This document shows, piece by piece, positions 32,954 to 45,260 of a stretch of 64,000 bases of DNA. A model generated the notes under the pieces. The model did no database searches. It saw only the letters and a list, made by a program, of their open reading frames with translations, and was not told where the DNA came from. The DNA comes from Rhizoclosmatium globosum (taxonomy: Eukaryota > Chytridiomycota > Chytridiomycetes > Chytridiales > Chytriomycetaceae). Numbering within the stretch: the stretch's first letter is position 1; the number at the start of each line of letters is the position of its first letter. Location: contig MCGO01000045.1 of NCBI GenBank assembly GCA_002104985.1, positions 124,001 to 188,000 on the forward strand, read 5' to 3'. Position numbers and translations under genes: made by a program.

Positions 32954-35325
32954 ATGGACTTGAGACTCGTCTCCGACAGACTCGCCCAACCACCTTTCAA
33001 CAAGAATCTTTCTGTCATCCAGCTTCACGATGAAGTGCCCGCATACGCGCTTGTTCAACTCATATCAGATGTTGCAGCCTACCTTGAAGAAGGTGGCCCA
33101 ATCCCATCTATTCATAAAGTAGACATCAGGAACGAGGAACCTGACGCGACAGCTTGGCGAATTGGAGAGTTTATGCGTATTCTTAAGTTTCGCGGACAGG
33201 GGTTGGATGTGTAAGTCGTCACTTTCAGAAGGATCCTGTTTGACACAATCAATCATAAGGAACCAACTCCGTCAAGAGATTCAAGATGCAGACCGTCCCC
33301 TTCTTCTTGAGATTCTGTACTTTCTACTCAAGGACGTTGCGATCCACAAGAAGCGATGTTATTTGGCCCCATTCCTCGAATTTGTCGACGTTCCTTCAGA
33401 TTATATGCAGGACGATGGTGAGACCACAGATCTCTACATTTTCGTTAATGCTTAAGCTGTTTGGAAGTTATGCTCGAGTTGAGTGAGCAAGTCAGCGAAC
33501 TCCAAGATCAATTCAAAGAACTTCATAAATATATCGAAGGATTACGTGCTACTGGCGGAGCTACTTCATCGATTAAGCGCGAAATTCAGCAGATGGAAGA
33601 GGAGAAGCAGCAGGTTTGAATAAAATTAGTAAGATCAAGAAGAAAGTGGAACAAGTGGTGAGTTTATAACCAACTCAAAACTACGTCTCTAACCGTTGTT
33701 TAGCCGAATCATCAAGTCTGGTTGGAAGCTGCAAAAAATTGAGAATGGAACAGCAGTCCGAAGCTAATTTGACTGAACGGTGAGTATTAAGACGGGGGAT
33801 TTTGTGCTAATACTGCAAATTGAAGGATTCGCGAACAAAGAGCTGCCGTTCAAAACGCGGACAAAAAATATGCCGCGGCTCAGCAAACGCTAAAAGAAGT
33901 CAGAGTAAGTTTTTCCTCTCAAAATAAGCATGTCTCACCTTGAAAAAACAGAACACTTCAATGTCAGGAGGAGCTGAAGCCTTGCTCGCCAAAATGCAAG
34001 AAGAATGCAAAATGAACAAGTATCTCGCAACTGAGAATCTTCCAAAATCCATGGAGGAAACCAAACAACGTATCCGTGACTTGAAGCGAGTCATTTCTGA
34101 GCCACCGCTTCGTGAAGTTGATTTCGAGAATATGGATAATGAGATCAAAGAACTGAACGCGGATACTGCGAGGCTTGCTGAACAAAAGTTGTTGAAAGCT
34201 GGGTAAGTTGCATAGAGCCAATTTTCTTTTTCTGATAAGTAGATTTCCAGCTCGGGAGATGGAAAGCTGGCATTATTCCGACAGCAAGCTGCCATTATTG
34301 CTCGTAAAAAGGAAGGAACTGCTCAAAAACTCAACTCCCTCACTGAAGAAATTATGAAACTTTCCGATGAACTCGAGGCTAGACGAGACCAGAACCGTGG
34401 TCCTGGAGGCAGGGTAAGTTACTCTCATAATTATCTTATCTAAATAAGTTGCACAGGCACTGAAAGGTGATGATCTCAAAAAGTATGTCAGTGAGCTCCG
34501 AGGAAAATCCAACATATTCAAATTGAAGCGTGCCGAACTCTCAGAAATCCAAGCTGAATTTGGTATCCTACAACGCACTGAGCAAATCCTTCGCACTCGT
34601 GAGCACACCATGAACGCCAGTTTATCTGAAATTGAGAGGCGAAGTGGAGTTCCAGGCTACCATGCACAACGTGATAACTTGGAGAAAGTGTCAGAACGGA
34701 AGAGTGAGATGGATGAGTTGAAGGGAAAAACTTTGAATGAGATTAGCGAAATCATCTCTTCAATTGTCAGTTCTATCAACGAGAAGAAGACTGTTTTGGC
34801 GCCTGTAATCCAGGAATTGAGAAAGTTAAGAGTCGTAGCAAGTGATTTGGAAGCAGATTATGTTGAAAAGAAGCGGCACTATGACGGAATGATGGTTGGA
34901 CTTGATAGTGAAGCTGTTAAGTTGGAGCAAGAAGTGAAAGGCTACAGACAAGATATTCAAAACGACCAAAGTCGCTATCATTACTTGAACATGTCGATTG
35001 GACTCATTGATATCGCGCAAGATAAAGTTCTCAATGAGATGAAGGCCTACATCGGTGGCGATGACGCAGTCGAAGCCCAACAAAAAGCGCGTGGATTCAA
35101 AACATACCGAGATATTTACAACAAAAAGATGTCGAACAGGAGAATGCAGGAAAGGCGCTGCGTGACCAGCAGAAAGAAATCAAGGCGAAGCACGAACCAA
35201 ACGTGAAGCAACTTGCATTCTTCACGGACGTGAAGAAGTTGTTGCAATTGAAAGTGCTCACAACCAAAAGTGTTAAATGGTGGTGGATTGGATACAACTG
35301 GATTTTCTCAAATCACACAAGATAG
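32954..35325 (+). CDS. IFT81: Intraflagellar transport protein IFT81
   Basis: At least eight exons (first 32954-33210, second 33260-33417). IFT81 is an IFT-B subunit that, with IFT74, binds tubulin and carries it into the growing flagellum. The N-terminal calponin-homology-like domain is clear (LVSDRLAQPPFNKNLSVIQ, WRIGEFMRILKFRG, ILYFLLKDVAIHKKRCYLAP, FVDVPSDYMQD). The remainder is a long coiled coil with family blocks: VISEPPLREVDFENM, LFRQQAAIIARKKEGTAQKL, YVSELRGKSNIFKLKRAELS, AEFGILQRTEQILRTREH, YHAQRDNLEKVSERKSEMDE, SRYHYLNMSIGL and NEMKAYIGGDDA. Three or more single-base corrections (about 33615, 33745, 35130) are needed. Its presence shows that the organism builds a flagellum. Confidence 0.9.
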
Positions 35326-35394
35326 ACTGTGTTATAATTTTATTAGCATAAAAGAATATCCTTATCTGCAGTTGATATTCTTCTGTTGTGTTTT

Positions 35395-38038
35395 TTATGA
35401 GGCAGTCCTTGGAAGCATGTGCTCTGAATTTCCTTTAATTAATGAGTCAACATCTCTGCCTCTCTCTTCTTCGACATCTTCTTTTCTTCCTTGGAAGAAA
35501 GTGGGCAAGATTGACGCTCGACGGCTACCGCGGGCTTGTCCAATGACAGATGACCTGTGAGTGCTCACTAATCCCAGATGCAAATTGCTCCTCTTTTTTG
35601 GATTCAAACGCTCTTCCTCTTCTTTTTTCAATTTTGCTTCTTCTTCGGCCAGTTTCTTTTTCTCTTCTTCCTGAATTTTACGCAAACGAATGGTTTCTGT
35701 GATTCCATCCGCGATATTTGGATATAAGTTGAGTAGAATATTGAAATCGTCTTTTGAGAGCGTGCATAGTTCGCAGTGTCCTTTCGCTCTTGCCATAGCA
35801 GTTCGATGACAGGCTGAAAAGTTACAATCGTTAATAGTTTATATAAATCAAATTCCCTTACATTCAAACAGAGCAATTTCTCCAAAGAAGCACCGTCTGT
35901 CAAAGTAACAAAAATGATGCTTCCATCTTCAGAACAGATCTCAACTTTCCCTGATTTAATAAGAACATTTCTCTCCCTCATCCCCTTTCGGAATATGGTC
36001 CACCCGTCTAGTACATGCATAGGCTAGTAAGGTTAACAATACTCAACCTTGAAACAATGATCTTACCCGAATTTGAAAGCAGAGTATATTGAAAGTGCAC
36101 ATCCGTATTTTGGAATATGGGAACTTTGCGACCAAGTCCAAGTAAGAAAGTTTTTGATTTCTTGTTGTACACTCTTTGGAATTCCAACAAAGAAGTGGTC
36201 TTCGTCGAGACCTTTGGACTTTTGCCATTGCAGCTCTTTGTAATCTCGAACCATCTATCACAGATAAGAGCAATATTTAATGCCGATCGGATATTCTGGT
36301 CGTACGGACCTGTTGCAATTCAGGTCGAATTTTCTTTTCTCTCATGAAACTTATTATTCCTTCCATCTCAAAGTTGTGGTATTCCTCTATAATAATCGGT
36401 AAGAAACTTACTCAGTTATTGATGTTACAAACCAGCTTGATTCACGGCTGCAGTGCTATCCATCAACTCCAAGATACTATGAATGTTTCCAAACACAGTT
36501 CCATAGCTCAAAATACCTGCCACAAATTCAAAGATGACATAGATGTTTTCAGCATCTCGGTTCGCTTCTCGAAGCTTGAGAACTAAAGATCGAAGTGCGG
36601 CAAGGTAACTGACAAGGTATTGGGTGGACATTGGCACAGCTTCAGTCAACACAATATGTGTGGTGCTTGAAGACATGCTTACGACAGTCACATTCGTTGA
36701 TAGTGTAAGTCCGTTTTGCTCAATCCACCGATCAGCGCCTGGTGCTAGAGTGAAATCTATGAACCAAAACAAGCAAGCATCGACATGTCCAATTAGCATA
36801 AGAATGAACATGCATTTGATCAGTCGCGATATGGGCTACGTTACAAAATCAGAAACACGAACACAGAATGATTACAAGGTCTTTACCAGTGCGAGTGACG
36901 GAATGTGGATTTGATATATCCTCAAATATGGAGCCCGTAGGAACGTTTTTACGAATAATATTATCGCCCAGAGTTTTCGTTGGTAATAGCTGTCACAAGT
37001 TGTCGGTCTAAGAGACAAGTGAAAACCATTACTCACGTCAAAGGGTCAACGTCCTGCACAGGTCCCAAAAAGCTCGCCCATAAATACACGTTCGTTACAG
37101 AAAATTGCAACAGTTCCCATGGCCAACTGACGATGATTTCGAGAATCCCTCGATTCTGGAACAAATAACGTTTCACAATCCTTTCCGAATCTTCAACCAA
37201 TAGTCCGTACTCATCCATAAAATCCACTTTCGCAAGAATCCAACAGTCGAACATCATGACAGCATCCATTATAAGATAGAACGCAACCCAACCGATATGA
37301 GTAAACTTTTCAGACCATGCAAGTTGAACTGGAACTAGGACGAGGAGAAAGATGTGAACAAGATCAATGGCGAATATCCACCATCTGAGTATCGGAGACG
37401 TGGCTGATATAGGTTTGCCAATAAACCTATAAATCAGAGGCTTAATGGATCTTGTATACACTGATTGCTTGCTACGATGAGCATATTTGACTTTCTTTGG
37501 AACGTAATTTGCGCCTGGCGGTAATGGGCTTAGTGAAGTGTTTTGTATTACGTGCGCTGATATTGCGTCTGAAATTCGTTTAGGATCGTTTGAGTCAGGT
37601 AGAACAAGAGAAACAGTTTGGTCATCAATATTAACAGCTCGGTGACCCACTTGACTATGTCTTTCCTTGTCACTTCGAGGGAATGTCCTCCTGTTAGAAT
37701 AGGCTCCTCTCGAAAACCCTTGTGATTTACGAGTTTATCGTCATCGCTACTCTTTGGCTCATCGGCTCGGGCTCTGGTTCGTTTATCAAAGGAGTATTTA
37801 TGTTGTGTGCCCAGGGATTGGTCCAACGGAGCTGAGAGTTACTAGCCGACCTTTTTGATGGATGTAGAAATGGCATATTGGGGTCTAAAGATCCTCGAGG
37901 AGCCGTTGGAACGCGTATCTGAGGTGGAGCAAATGTAGAATGGGTTGATGAGACAGAACCTGTTCTGCTTCTGCTTGTGAAATCATCCCCATTCTTTGCA
38001 CCATGATTTCGTAGGAATATCTCGCGTCCTGATGACAT
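35395..38038 (-). CDS. Cyclic-nucleotide-gated (CNG/HCN-like) channel with atypical pore
   Basis: Start at 38038 (MSSGREIFLR). A disordered N-terminus precedes six transmembrane segments: S1 WWIFAIDLVHIFLLVLVPVQ, S2 AFYLIMDAVMMFDCWIL, S3 around EIIVSWPWELLQFSV, a weakly charged S4 in the next exon (LFVKTFLRAPYLRIYQIHIP), and S5 MFILMLIGHVDACLFWFIDF. The re-entrant region reads YLVSYLAALRSLVLKLREAN followed by S6 IYVIFEFVAGILSYGTVFGN, without the GYG or GET filter of K+ or CNG channels. A C-linker (FMREKKIRPELQQ, WQKSKGLDEDHFF, IPKSVQQEI) and a cyclic-nucleotide-binding domain with its phosphate-binding cassette (FGEIALFE...HRTAMARA) follow, then a Lys/Glu-rich tail. Frame corrections near 37770, 37625, 36140 and 35913. 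Converges on IFT81 with 69 bp between stop codons. Confidence 0.82.
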
Positions 38039-38364
38039 GAATGTGTGCGGATTCTATCTAACGAGGGATTTGCCCGTTTCACACCTTTCTTTGAAAATCA
38101 CTGGAATGGTAAATCGCAGCACGGTTATCACCAACGTGGGATAGGTGATTCAAAAAGGTCTCGGAAAAATTCGATGTACCCCAGATTTGTCCGATGAGGG
38201 TCTCGGCCATAACTTCATGGTCTCGCCATTGTTTATCTTCTAATAATATTAATTGCTATCGCTCCATTATTCACAACGTTTCCTGAATTGTCTTTTAGTT
38301 ACTTTATGGAGTTTGTCCATTTCTTTGTTGGAAGGGGTTGGCAAAAAAGAGCAAAACAAACCAA

Positions 38365-39656
38365 ATGTCGAAACGCATCCCGAGCAAGTGGAAGGTTCGC
38401 AGTTAGCACATTCTCAGATCAAAGCTCAACATCAATTCAGGTTGCTGATCCGTACTCGCCGGCAAAGGGGCTCCTCCGAATGTCCTGGCACAAGCTGAAT
38501 GTCTACAACCTGTACAAACGAACACAGCCAATCGAAGCGACCCGTCGATCTGTCTTTCAGCAAAAGTGGACTGCAAAACGAGACCTGCGAGCATACCATG
38601 TCCCTAATATCACTGAGAAGCAGTTGTTGGCCAGACACTGGAAGAGTCAGCTTCCTCTGTCCCAAATGAGTGTGAAGGAGACAGAATCACAGCCTCCTGT
38701 GCAGGTATGACTAATTAATTCAGTATGAAGATGGGTATTGAATGTGGATTTCCAGGCTCTTGCTTTCGGAGAGCTCGAACGAAGACTGGATGTTGTCGTT
38801 TTCCGCTCCCACTTTGCCTCCTCCATCTTCCAGGCGAGAAACGTTGTCGTTCAGGGTCACGTAACTGTCAACGGCGAAAAATGCCAGTTCCCGCACGCAG
38901 ACTTAACCCAGGGGATTTGATTTCCATTGATCCAAAGGTGGTAGTTACCTTGATTCCCCAAAAGACCGCGAAAACTGCTCCAGAGACTGTTGTTGAAGCG
39001 GAAACTGAGAAAGCTATTGACGCAGAGCCTCAAACTGTTGCTCCTCCAGCTGAGAAGAAGGCGAAGACAGTTGCATCTGAAGATTCCAAGGAGGACGGAA
39101 AGGAAGTTGTGGAGAGAAGCCGTCAGAAGATTCAGCTTCTGCAACTAAAGCATCCGCACCTGAATCTGAGAAGGCTGAAGCTGCGGCTGGAGCAAAAGAA
39201 CCAAAGGAGAAGAAGCTGTCTCAATTGGACCTCTTGGTCAAGAAGCACCCAAAATCATTGCCATTCTTCCCCCTACCTTTCATGGCTCCATGGATGTTCA
39301 TTCCAGCGTACCTTGAAGTGTGCTACAACACTTGCAGCACAGTATTTCTCCGAACTCCTCTCCCTCAGCCAAACTCAGTTGAAATTCCATCTCCTCACGC
39401 GCCAGACATGCACGCTTTGGCTTATGAGTGGTATTCATCCATCAAAAGATCCAAGACCAAAAGACCTCCTCCAGCTGAGCCTCTGGTTGTTAATGGACGC
39501 TCAGTCAGGTTAAAGACCAAGTTTGACTCTATTGTGAGGGCGCGATTGAAGCAGGAGAGGGATGAACGGTGGGCTGTATGGGCAAAGCGGGACGAGGATG
39601 CACGGATTCGGGCCGTTGAAGCCAAGGAGAGTAAAGTGGCAGAGAAGAAAGCATGA
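38365..39656 (+). CDS. Mitochondrial small-subunit ribosomal protein uS4m (Nam9/MRPS4-like)
   Basis: Exons 38365-38704 and 38756-39656. Binds 16S-type rRNA early in mitochondrial small-subunit assembly. The S4 RNA-binding domain is at the start of exon 2 (GELERRLDVVVFRSHFASSI, FQARNVVVQGHVTVNGEKC, NPGDLISIDP). The fungal Nam9 C-terminal signature is FIPAYLEVCYNTCSTVFLRT followed by EIPSPHAPDMHALAYEWY. An Ala/Glu/Lys-rich insertion of about 90 residues separates the two. Frame corrections are needed shortly after the start (about 38395-38410), near 38910, near 39117 and probably once more. The N-terminal targeting sequence is not obvious because of the early frame break. Confidence 0.82.
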
Positions 39657-39738
39657 TGATGGGATGGGATTTACGATTGATGAAGGAATAAGATGAGTCA
39701 TAATAACAATATTATTCTTCAAAACAAGTCTCCTTCAA

Positions 39739-40828
39739 ATGTCCTCTGATCCAAAAACAAGTCTTCTCACGAGCAAAACCTTTTCTGAGCTCGGCCTCGC
39801 CAAACAAAATGTGATTTCTGTTCCGCCTCAGAGCACAATTGAGACGGCGCTGAAGACGATGGTTTGAATGGAAGTATTTGAATCTCGTCTAACACCTAAG
39901 TCACCTCGCCCAGGCTTCGCACAACATTCTCACGTTGCCAATTACTTCGCGTGCTTTCCCGAACAAGTTTGCGTACATTCTGTCCACGCTCGATATTCTG
40001 TTGTATGTCACAAGTCGCCAAAAGCCGGGCTCGCAACTGGACCTCTCCGTCACCGTTGAAACGGCAATGACGATGGTATATGCTGCTTAATATCTCATTT
40101 GATACCATCTAACAGCTCTGCTGAAAAGGATGCTGAGATGGAGTCGTACAGAGTATTTGAACGAGACTATCGTGATACCATCGAATCCACTCTTATTCAC
40201 TTTGCACACGGCCTCCACCGTGCCCTGATCACCGACGCTCTCAAAGAAAAGCCTGCCATTGTAATCACTCAAACAGACATCCTTTCATACATCCACAAAA
40301 ACGTGTGCTTCAAGCAAAAGGATAAGTCCGTGTTGAACCTGCCGTGCTTCTCGAAAACACTGGCTGAATTGGGACTCGTTACGAACCATGTCAAGAGTAT
40401 GAAGGATTCGGAGACGGCTTTGGAGGGATACACGCGTATGGCTGCGGCAAAGATTCTTGCTCTTCCTGTTGTTGATGCTGCGGGGTTAGTTGTCGCGACT
40501 CTATCGGCGTCTGACTTGAGAGGGTTGTCCAGAGAAACATTGGCGTATGTGAATTTGAATGTTCTCGATTTCATCAAGAAGATGGTAGGACTATCAGTAT
40601 ACCCTCATAAAAAGAATATTAAATAATTTCCAGGACTTGAAATCAACGAAAGAGGCCACATCTTCCTTGACTCCAGCTGATACTTTACTGGATGCCATCA
40701 ATTTGCTTGTTGAGCGCGACGTCCATCGTTTGTGGATTTTGGATTCAGTTCTTCGTCCAATTGGAGTTGTCTCTCAATCTGACGTAATTGCTGCCATTAT
40801 GGGAGTGTCTGTTCCCCGAATCCACTGA
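39739..40828 (+). CDS. CBS-domain protein, SNF4/AMPK-gamma-like
   Basis: Exons 39739-39861, 39914-40075, 40129-40584 and 40634-40828 join without correction to 311 aa. Four CBS-like repeats: the first around NVISVPPQSTIETALKTMAS, the second around AFPNKFAYILSTLDILLYVT, the third around ALEGYTRMAAAKILALPVVD, and the fourth around TLLDAINLLVERDVHRLWIL ending GVVSQSDVIAAIMG. Two Bateman modules in a protein of this length are the layout of AMPK gamma/SNF4, but I do not see enough to separate it from other stand-alone CBS proteins. Probably an adenine-nucleotide sensor. Confidence 0.7.
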
Positions 40829-40969
40829 TTTGTTGATTCAAAGTTGCTCCCCCGCATCATCTCTTGTTTTATTCCTTTCATCGATCTGCTGAATAAAGAA
40901 TCTGAATGATTTGATTTGTAATGGAACGCCATTGAAAAAGCTGTCAAGATTCTTGTCAAAATCAAAAGT

Positions 40970-43900
40970 ATGAATCAATCGCTTCTTGGCGTGTTGCTCT
41001 TGGCAGCTTTTGCACATGCGAAGCTCTACATCTTGGAATTCAAACATCCGTCAGGGAGTGATTCTCTTTCTCCAGAAGAAGTGAGGGACGGAATTCATGT
41101 TTCTGCTGTCAAATCTCAACATACTCGATTTACCGAATGGTTGGCATCTCACCCTGACAATTTATCAAATACTGTCGCTCTTGCTCCTGGATATTCTCCG
41201 TATACGCATGTATTCAGTGGTGTCGTAATTGATGTTCTTGGTTCTTCGACTCAAGCTGTCAAAGCTCTTAAAGCTTTTGACGAAGTCAAGACACTGCATT
41301 CTGTGGTATATAAATCTCAAACACTTTATTCTATTTATTGGATCTAACTCCTTTTTTACCAGAATGAAATTGCAAGTCCCAGTTTTGAACAACATCCACT
41401 GCCACACAGGAATGGAAACCACCTCCTGTTGTACAGAAACGCGACCAAGAATCAAACAAGATGACGGGAGTTTATGGGTATTCTGAATCGACGGGGAAGA
41501 ATGTGACTGTATGCACCATTGATACTGGCGTTGATTACAACCATCCTGACTTGGGAGGTTGCTTTGGTCCTAACTGTAAAGTGGCTTTCGGGTATGATTT
41601 CGCGGGTGATGCGTTTAATCCTCCGAAAGTGACTACGCCGTCTCCCAAACAGCTTCCGGTCAGTAAAAGTCTTGGCATATTTTAAGGTGTTAACGTTTAT
41701 CTAGATGGACTGCGCTGGACATGGTAGTCACGTTGCTGGAATCATCACGGCCGTCTCTGCCAATAAAAGTCATCCCTTGTGCAAGGCGTTGCGCCAGATG
41801 TGAAATTGGGAGCTTACAAAGTATTTGGTTGCACGGGTGGAACGAATTCAGCTCTCATTGTCGCGGCGCTTGAACAAGCGTTCAAGGATAGCTGTGATGT
41901 TGTTAATTTGAGTCTTGGCTCGACAGACCAAGTTGGTAGTGCACCGGAAACTATTTCGGCCGATAAATTTGCGCAGTTGGGAATGGTTATTGTTGTATCC
42001 GCGGGGAACAGTCAGAATCTCGGAGCTTTTCGACTTGGTTCACCTGCTGTAGCGGATGGTGTTATAACGGTTGGTTCTGTTGAGAATATCAAATCTATTG
42101 GCCGTACTTTATCGGTTGCTGGAGATGCAGCGAACCGTCAGTTGGAGTTCACTTATATGGATAAACCACCGACTGCTGCTGCAAATGGACAGTTGAAGAC
42201 GAATCAGTCCTTGTCAACGACTGCTGAAGCAGATGGTTGCAAGAAATACCCTGTCAACTTTTTTGCTGGTTATATCGGTGAGACTCTTCGAACACTTTTG
42301 GCTGGCCGTATTAAACAATTATTTAAAGCGTTGATTCGCCGAGGAGGATGCACATTTGCGCAGAAGGCTTCCAACGCTATCAAAGCGAATGCCTCAACTA
42401 TCATCTTCTTCAACAATGCGAAAGTAGATGAAACGATTGGAGGAGTTGCTCAGCCGTACAAGAACCTGACTGTCTTCACCATCTCACGTTCTTCTGGAGA
42501 ATATCTCGTCAATATGCTGAAGGTCCGTGGCAATGGAAACGTGACCATCGTGTTCAACCAAACAGATACATTGCTACCAAGTCCTATTGGAGGAAGAATC
42601 AACAGCTTTTCTTCTTGGGGATTCACATTGTCGTGGCATATCAAGCCAGATCTAGTAGCACCAGGCGGACACGTGTACAGTACTTTTCCGTTAAGTCTTG
42701 GCGGATACGCAGTTCTTTCTGGAACGTCTATGGCATCGCCTCATGCTGCCGGAGTCTTCGCGCTTGTGCTATCGAACTTGAAGAGTAGAATTATCGCACT
42801 CTCGCGTCAAGACATAATTTACTCCCTGGTCAAAACCACCAGCGTACCAGCACTGTACCCTAACTCTGATAATCTCCACAACGTGCTTGCTCCAGTTGCC
42901 CTCCAAGGATCAGGTTTAGTCAATATCGAGAATATCACGGAGGCTACTACATTCATCTATCCATCTTCTGTGTCTGCGAAGGTTTCACCATGGAGAAATT
43001 ACACGAAACTCGGAGAGCCAGATATCCAAGTTTTCAAGTTTCAGGTCTCTAACCTTGGCTTCAACAATCGCAGTTATAGTCTCGGCTATACTGAAGCTGC
43101 ATATGTGTCTGTTGATGACCCCACAAATCCGACACTGTATGCATCCTATTTCGAACTCGTCGCTGTACACTGTGTTTGACCTCCCGAGCAAGTTTACTCT
43201 TGGAGTGAATGAGTCTGTTATTGTTACGTTTTCGATCCGCGGACCCACAAGGAAGGGTATGGAAGCTCTTCAATCGAATTCTTCGGCTTGGCTTTACAGT
43301 GGGTGGGTCAAGTGTACAGATGACTTGGGTAAAATATATTCTATCGCTTATGGCGGGTCTGTTGGAGACTATTATAACTTCACGGCGATTGATACGGTGA
43401 GGACAATTCTGTAGCCTACAGCATGAAACTAAGCAAAATTATAGGTCAAACATACACCATTCTTGAGCGCAAACTCAAATCGCAACGTTACGAGTCTCCA
43501 CAATCACATCAACATCACGTTTCCATTACAACCTCTGCTTTTGGTTCCATCTGCGAACGGAACTGCAACACAAGATTATCTCCTCATCAACTTCCACCTT
43601 CAGCTTCCGTCCATCCAAACAGCTGTTTACGTGTTCCCTTCAACGATAGATCCAGCTGCTGCTGAATCTGCGGCTTTCTCTGTGTTTCCTGCAACTTTTC
43701 TGAACTCCACTATTGCCGAAATGGCGACGTTCGTGCAAACAATCGAAGCGACATTGCTGGGTATGCCCGTCCCCAAAGGATGCATTGCAATGTCGCAACC
43801 TATTTCTATCTCTGGAAATGATGCAGATAATTCATTAGGAAACCTTTACACAGTGTTAGCTTGGGATGGATCCGTGAACTTCAATGGCGGTACGCCTGTT

Positions 43901-44052
43901 CCAGCGGGAGACTACTTTGTTGTGATTGTCAGTGAAAGCTTGTATGGGGAGTACGCCGACGTGACTGTTTGGTCGAGTCCATCGTTCAAATGTATCGCTC
44001 TTATGATGCAAAGAATAAGCAAGGGAAGATGGAGAAGGTTATTCATTATTGA
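40970..44052 (+). CDS. Secreted subtilisin-like serine protease with PA domain
   Basis: Exons 40970-41305, 41363-41658, 41705-43396 and 43445 to about 44052. Signal peptide MNQSLLGVLLLAAFAHA, an I9-type propeptide (HTRFTEWLAS, YTHVFSGVVIDV), then the S8 domain: Asp in VCTIDTGVDYNHPDLGG, His in DCAGHGSHVAGII, oxyanion region NLSLGST and VVSAGNS, Ser in LSGTSMASPHAAGV. A protease-associated (PA) domain is inserted before the Ser motif (RRGGCTFAQKASNAIKANAS). The C-terminal ~350 residues contain a fibronectin-III-like region (VFKFQVSNLGFNNRSYSLGY) and a further beta-rich part. Breaks near 41420 and 43160. The stop used (TGA 44050-44052) lies in a frame reached after one more shift near 43985, so the end is approximate. 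Confidence 0.82.
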
Positions 44053-44117
44053 GACGGAATATGATAAACAATTTTTTGGTTCCAGTTTTCCGTTTCCTGT
44101 CAAAACCTTTTTGAAAA

Positions 44118-45147
44118 ATGAAGAGTACTCGTTCATATGCCCTGGTTGTAATTCTTCTGGGCCTGGCGGATTGTCTTATGTTGCTCTTCAAGTACGCCCA
44201 CCACGTGAACGTGACTTGCGCGAGCCTGCACCAACTGGCAACCAACCACCACCGTACTTGGTTCTCCCTTCATTCATCCGTAACTGCTGTCCAGAGCCAA
44301 ATACGGTTACGTTTCCTTTCGAGAATCCTCCGTTTTCCATGTGCGTTTATCCGCGTGGTGAAGACTACGTTGTGTCCGATTCTATACACAATGCTGGAAG
44401 GGACAACAAAAACGTTCAGAAGGAGGACGTGGATATACTCTATGAGTCCCACCTTCGTAAGAGAATGCTCAAGATTCTCGCAGACAATGGGGACCCAATG
44501 CAGTCGTGTTGGATATTGGCGGGAATATTGGACTCCACTTCATGTTTTTTGCCAATGCTGGGTACAACGTTCACGTATTCGAGCCCATGAAATCAAATTA
44601 TGATTTACTCGCATGCTCAGCCGTAAGTTGCCTTTGGCTTGTTTCATCGTTCTGACGTAAGAAATAGACATCGAATGACGTACTTAAAAAAGCCGTCATC
44701 AACAACTTTGGCCTAGGAGTGGAGGTTTCCAAAAGCTGTATGGGTGCAGATCCGAGTAACTATGGGTCGTCTAAGATGAGCAAGGCTCCACTCAATAATT
44801 GTACCGCCTCAAATATTGTAGAAGTGCGTCGTCTGGACACATACCTCGAAGAAAGAATATTAAACCATATCTTGTCAAGATTGACGTGGAAGGTATGAAT
44901 TCAAGGCTCTCCAAACCGCGAAGGAACTCTTTCGAAAGGATCCTCCTGCTCACATCTTCTCAGAATTTGTTCCACGGCACTTGCGTGATGTGAGCGTAGG
45001 AGATGATCCTGAAGCTTATTTGCAGTTCTTCTATGATCTGGGTACAAGCTTGAATGGGGAGCTGTGGCTGACATCAAGAAGGGGGACGCAGATTATCAGA
45101 ATCTGCTAGCAACAGACTTTTCAGACATTCACTTGTATCGCTCATAA
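44118..45147 (+). CDS. FkbM-type methyltransferase with signal anchor
   Basis: Exons 44118-44622 and 44668-45147. It begins with a short basic segment and a membrane helix (YALVVILLGLADCLMLLF), predicting a type II Golgi/ER membrane protein. The SAM-dependent FkbM domain follows: VVLDIGGNIGLHFMFFANAG (glycine-rich motif I), VHVFEPMKSNYDLL (acidic motif), LVKIDVEGMEFKALQ (DVEG signature) and the closing SDIHLYRS. FkbM enzymes O-methylate sugars or small molecules. Frame corrections are needed near 44270, 44500, 44855 and 44897; all the signature motifs survive, so I treat it as a gene with sequence errors, though decay is possible. Confidence 0.68.
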
Positions 45148-45260
45148 TCTTATGAATAGATTCAATCCGAATAAATTGGGACCAATTATTTGGTTTGTTT
45201 TGTTTCTTTTCAAGTGGCGATGAGTTATGGAAGGGGCAAAAACTCACACACAAAACACAA

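Noticed and set aside
36500..36650. Atypical channel pore as a frame-error artefact
   Set aside because: S5, pore and S6 are in one uninterrupted frame and the other two frames contain stops or no filter motif.
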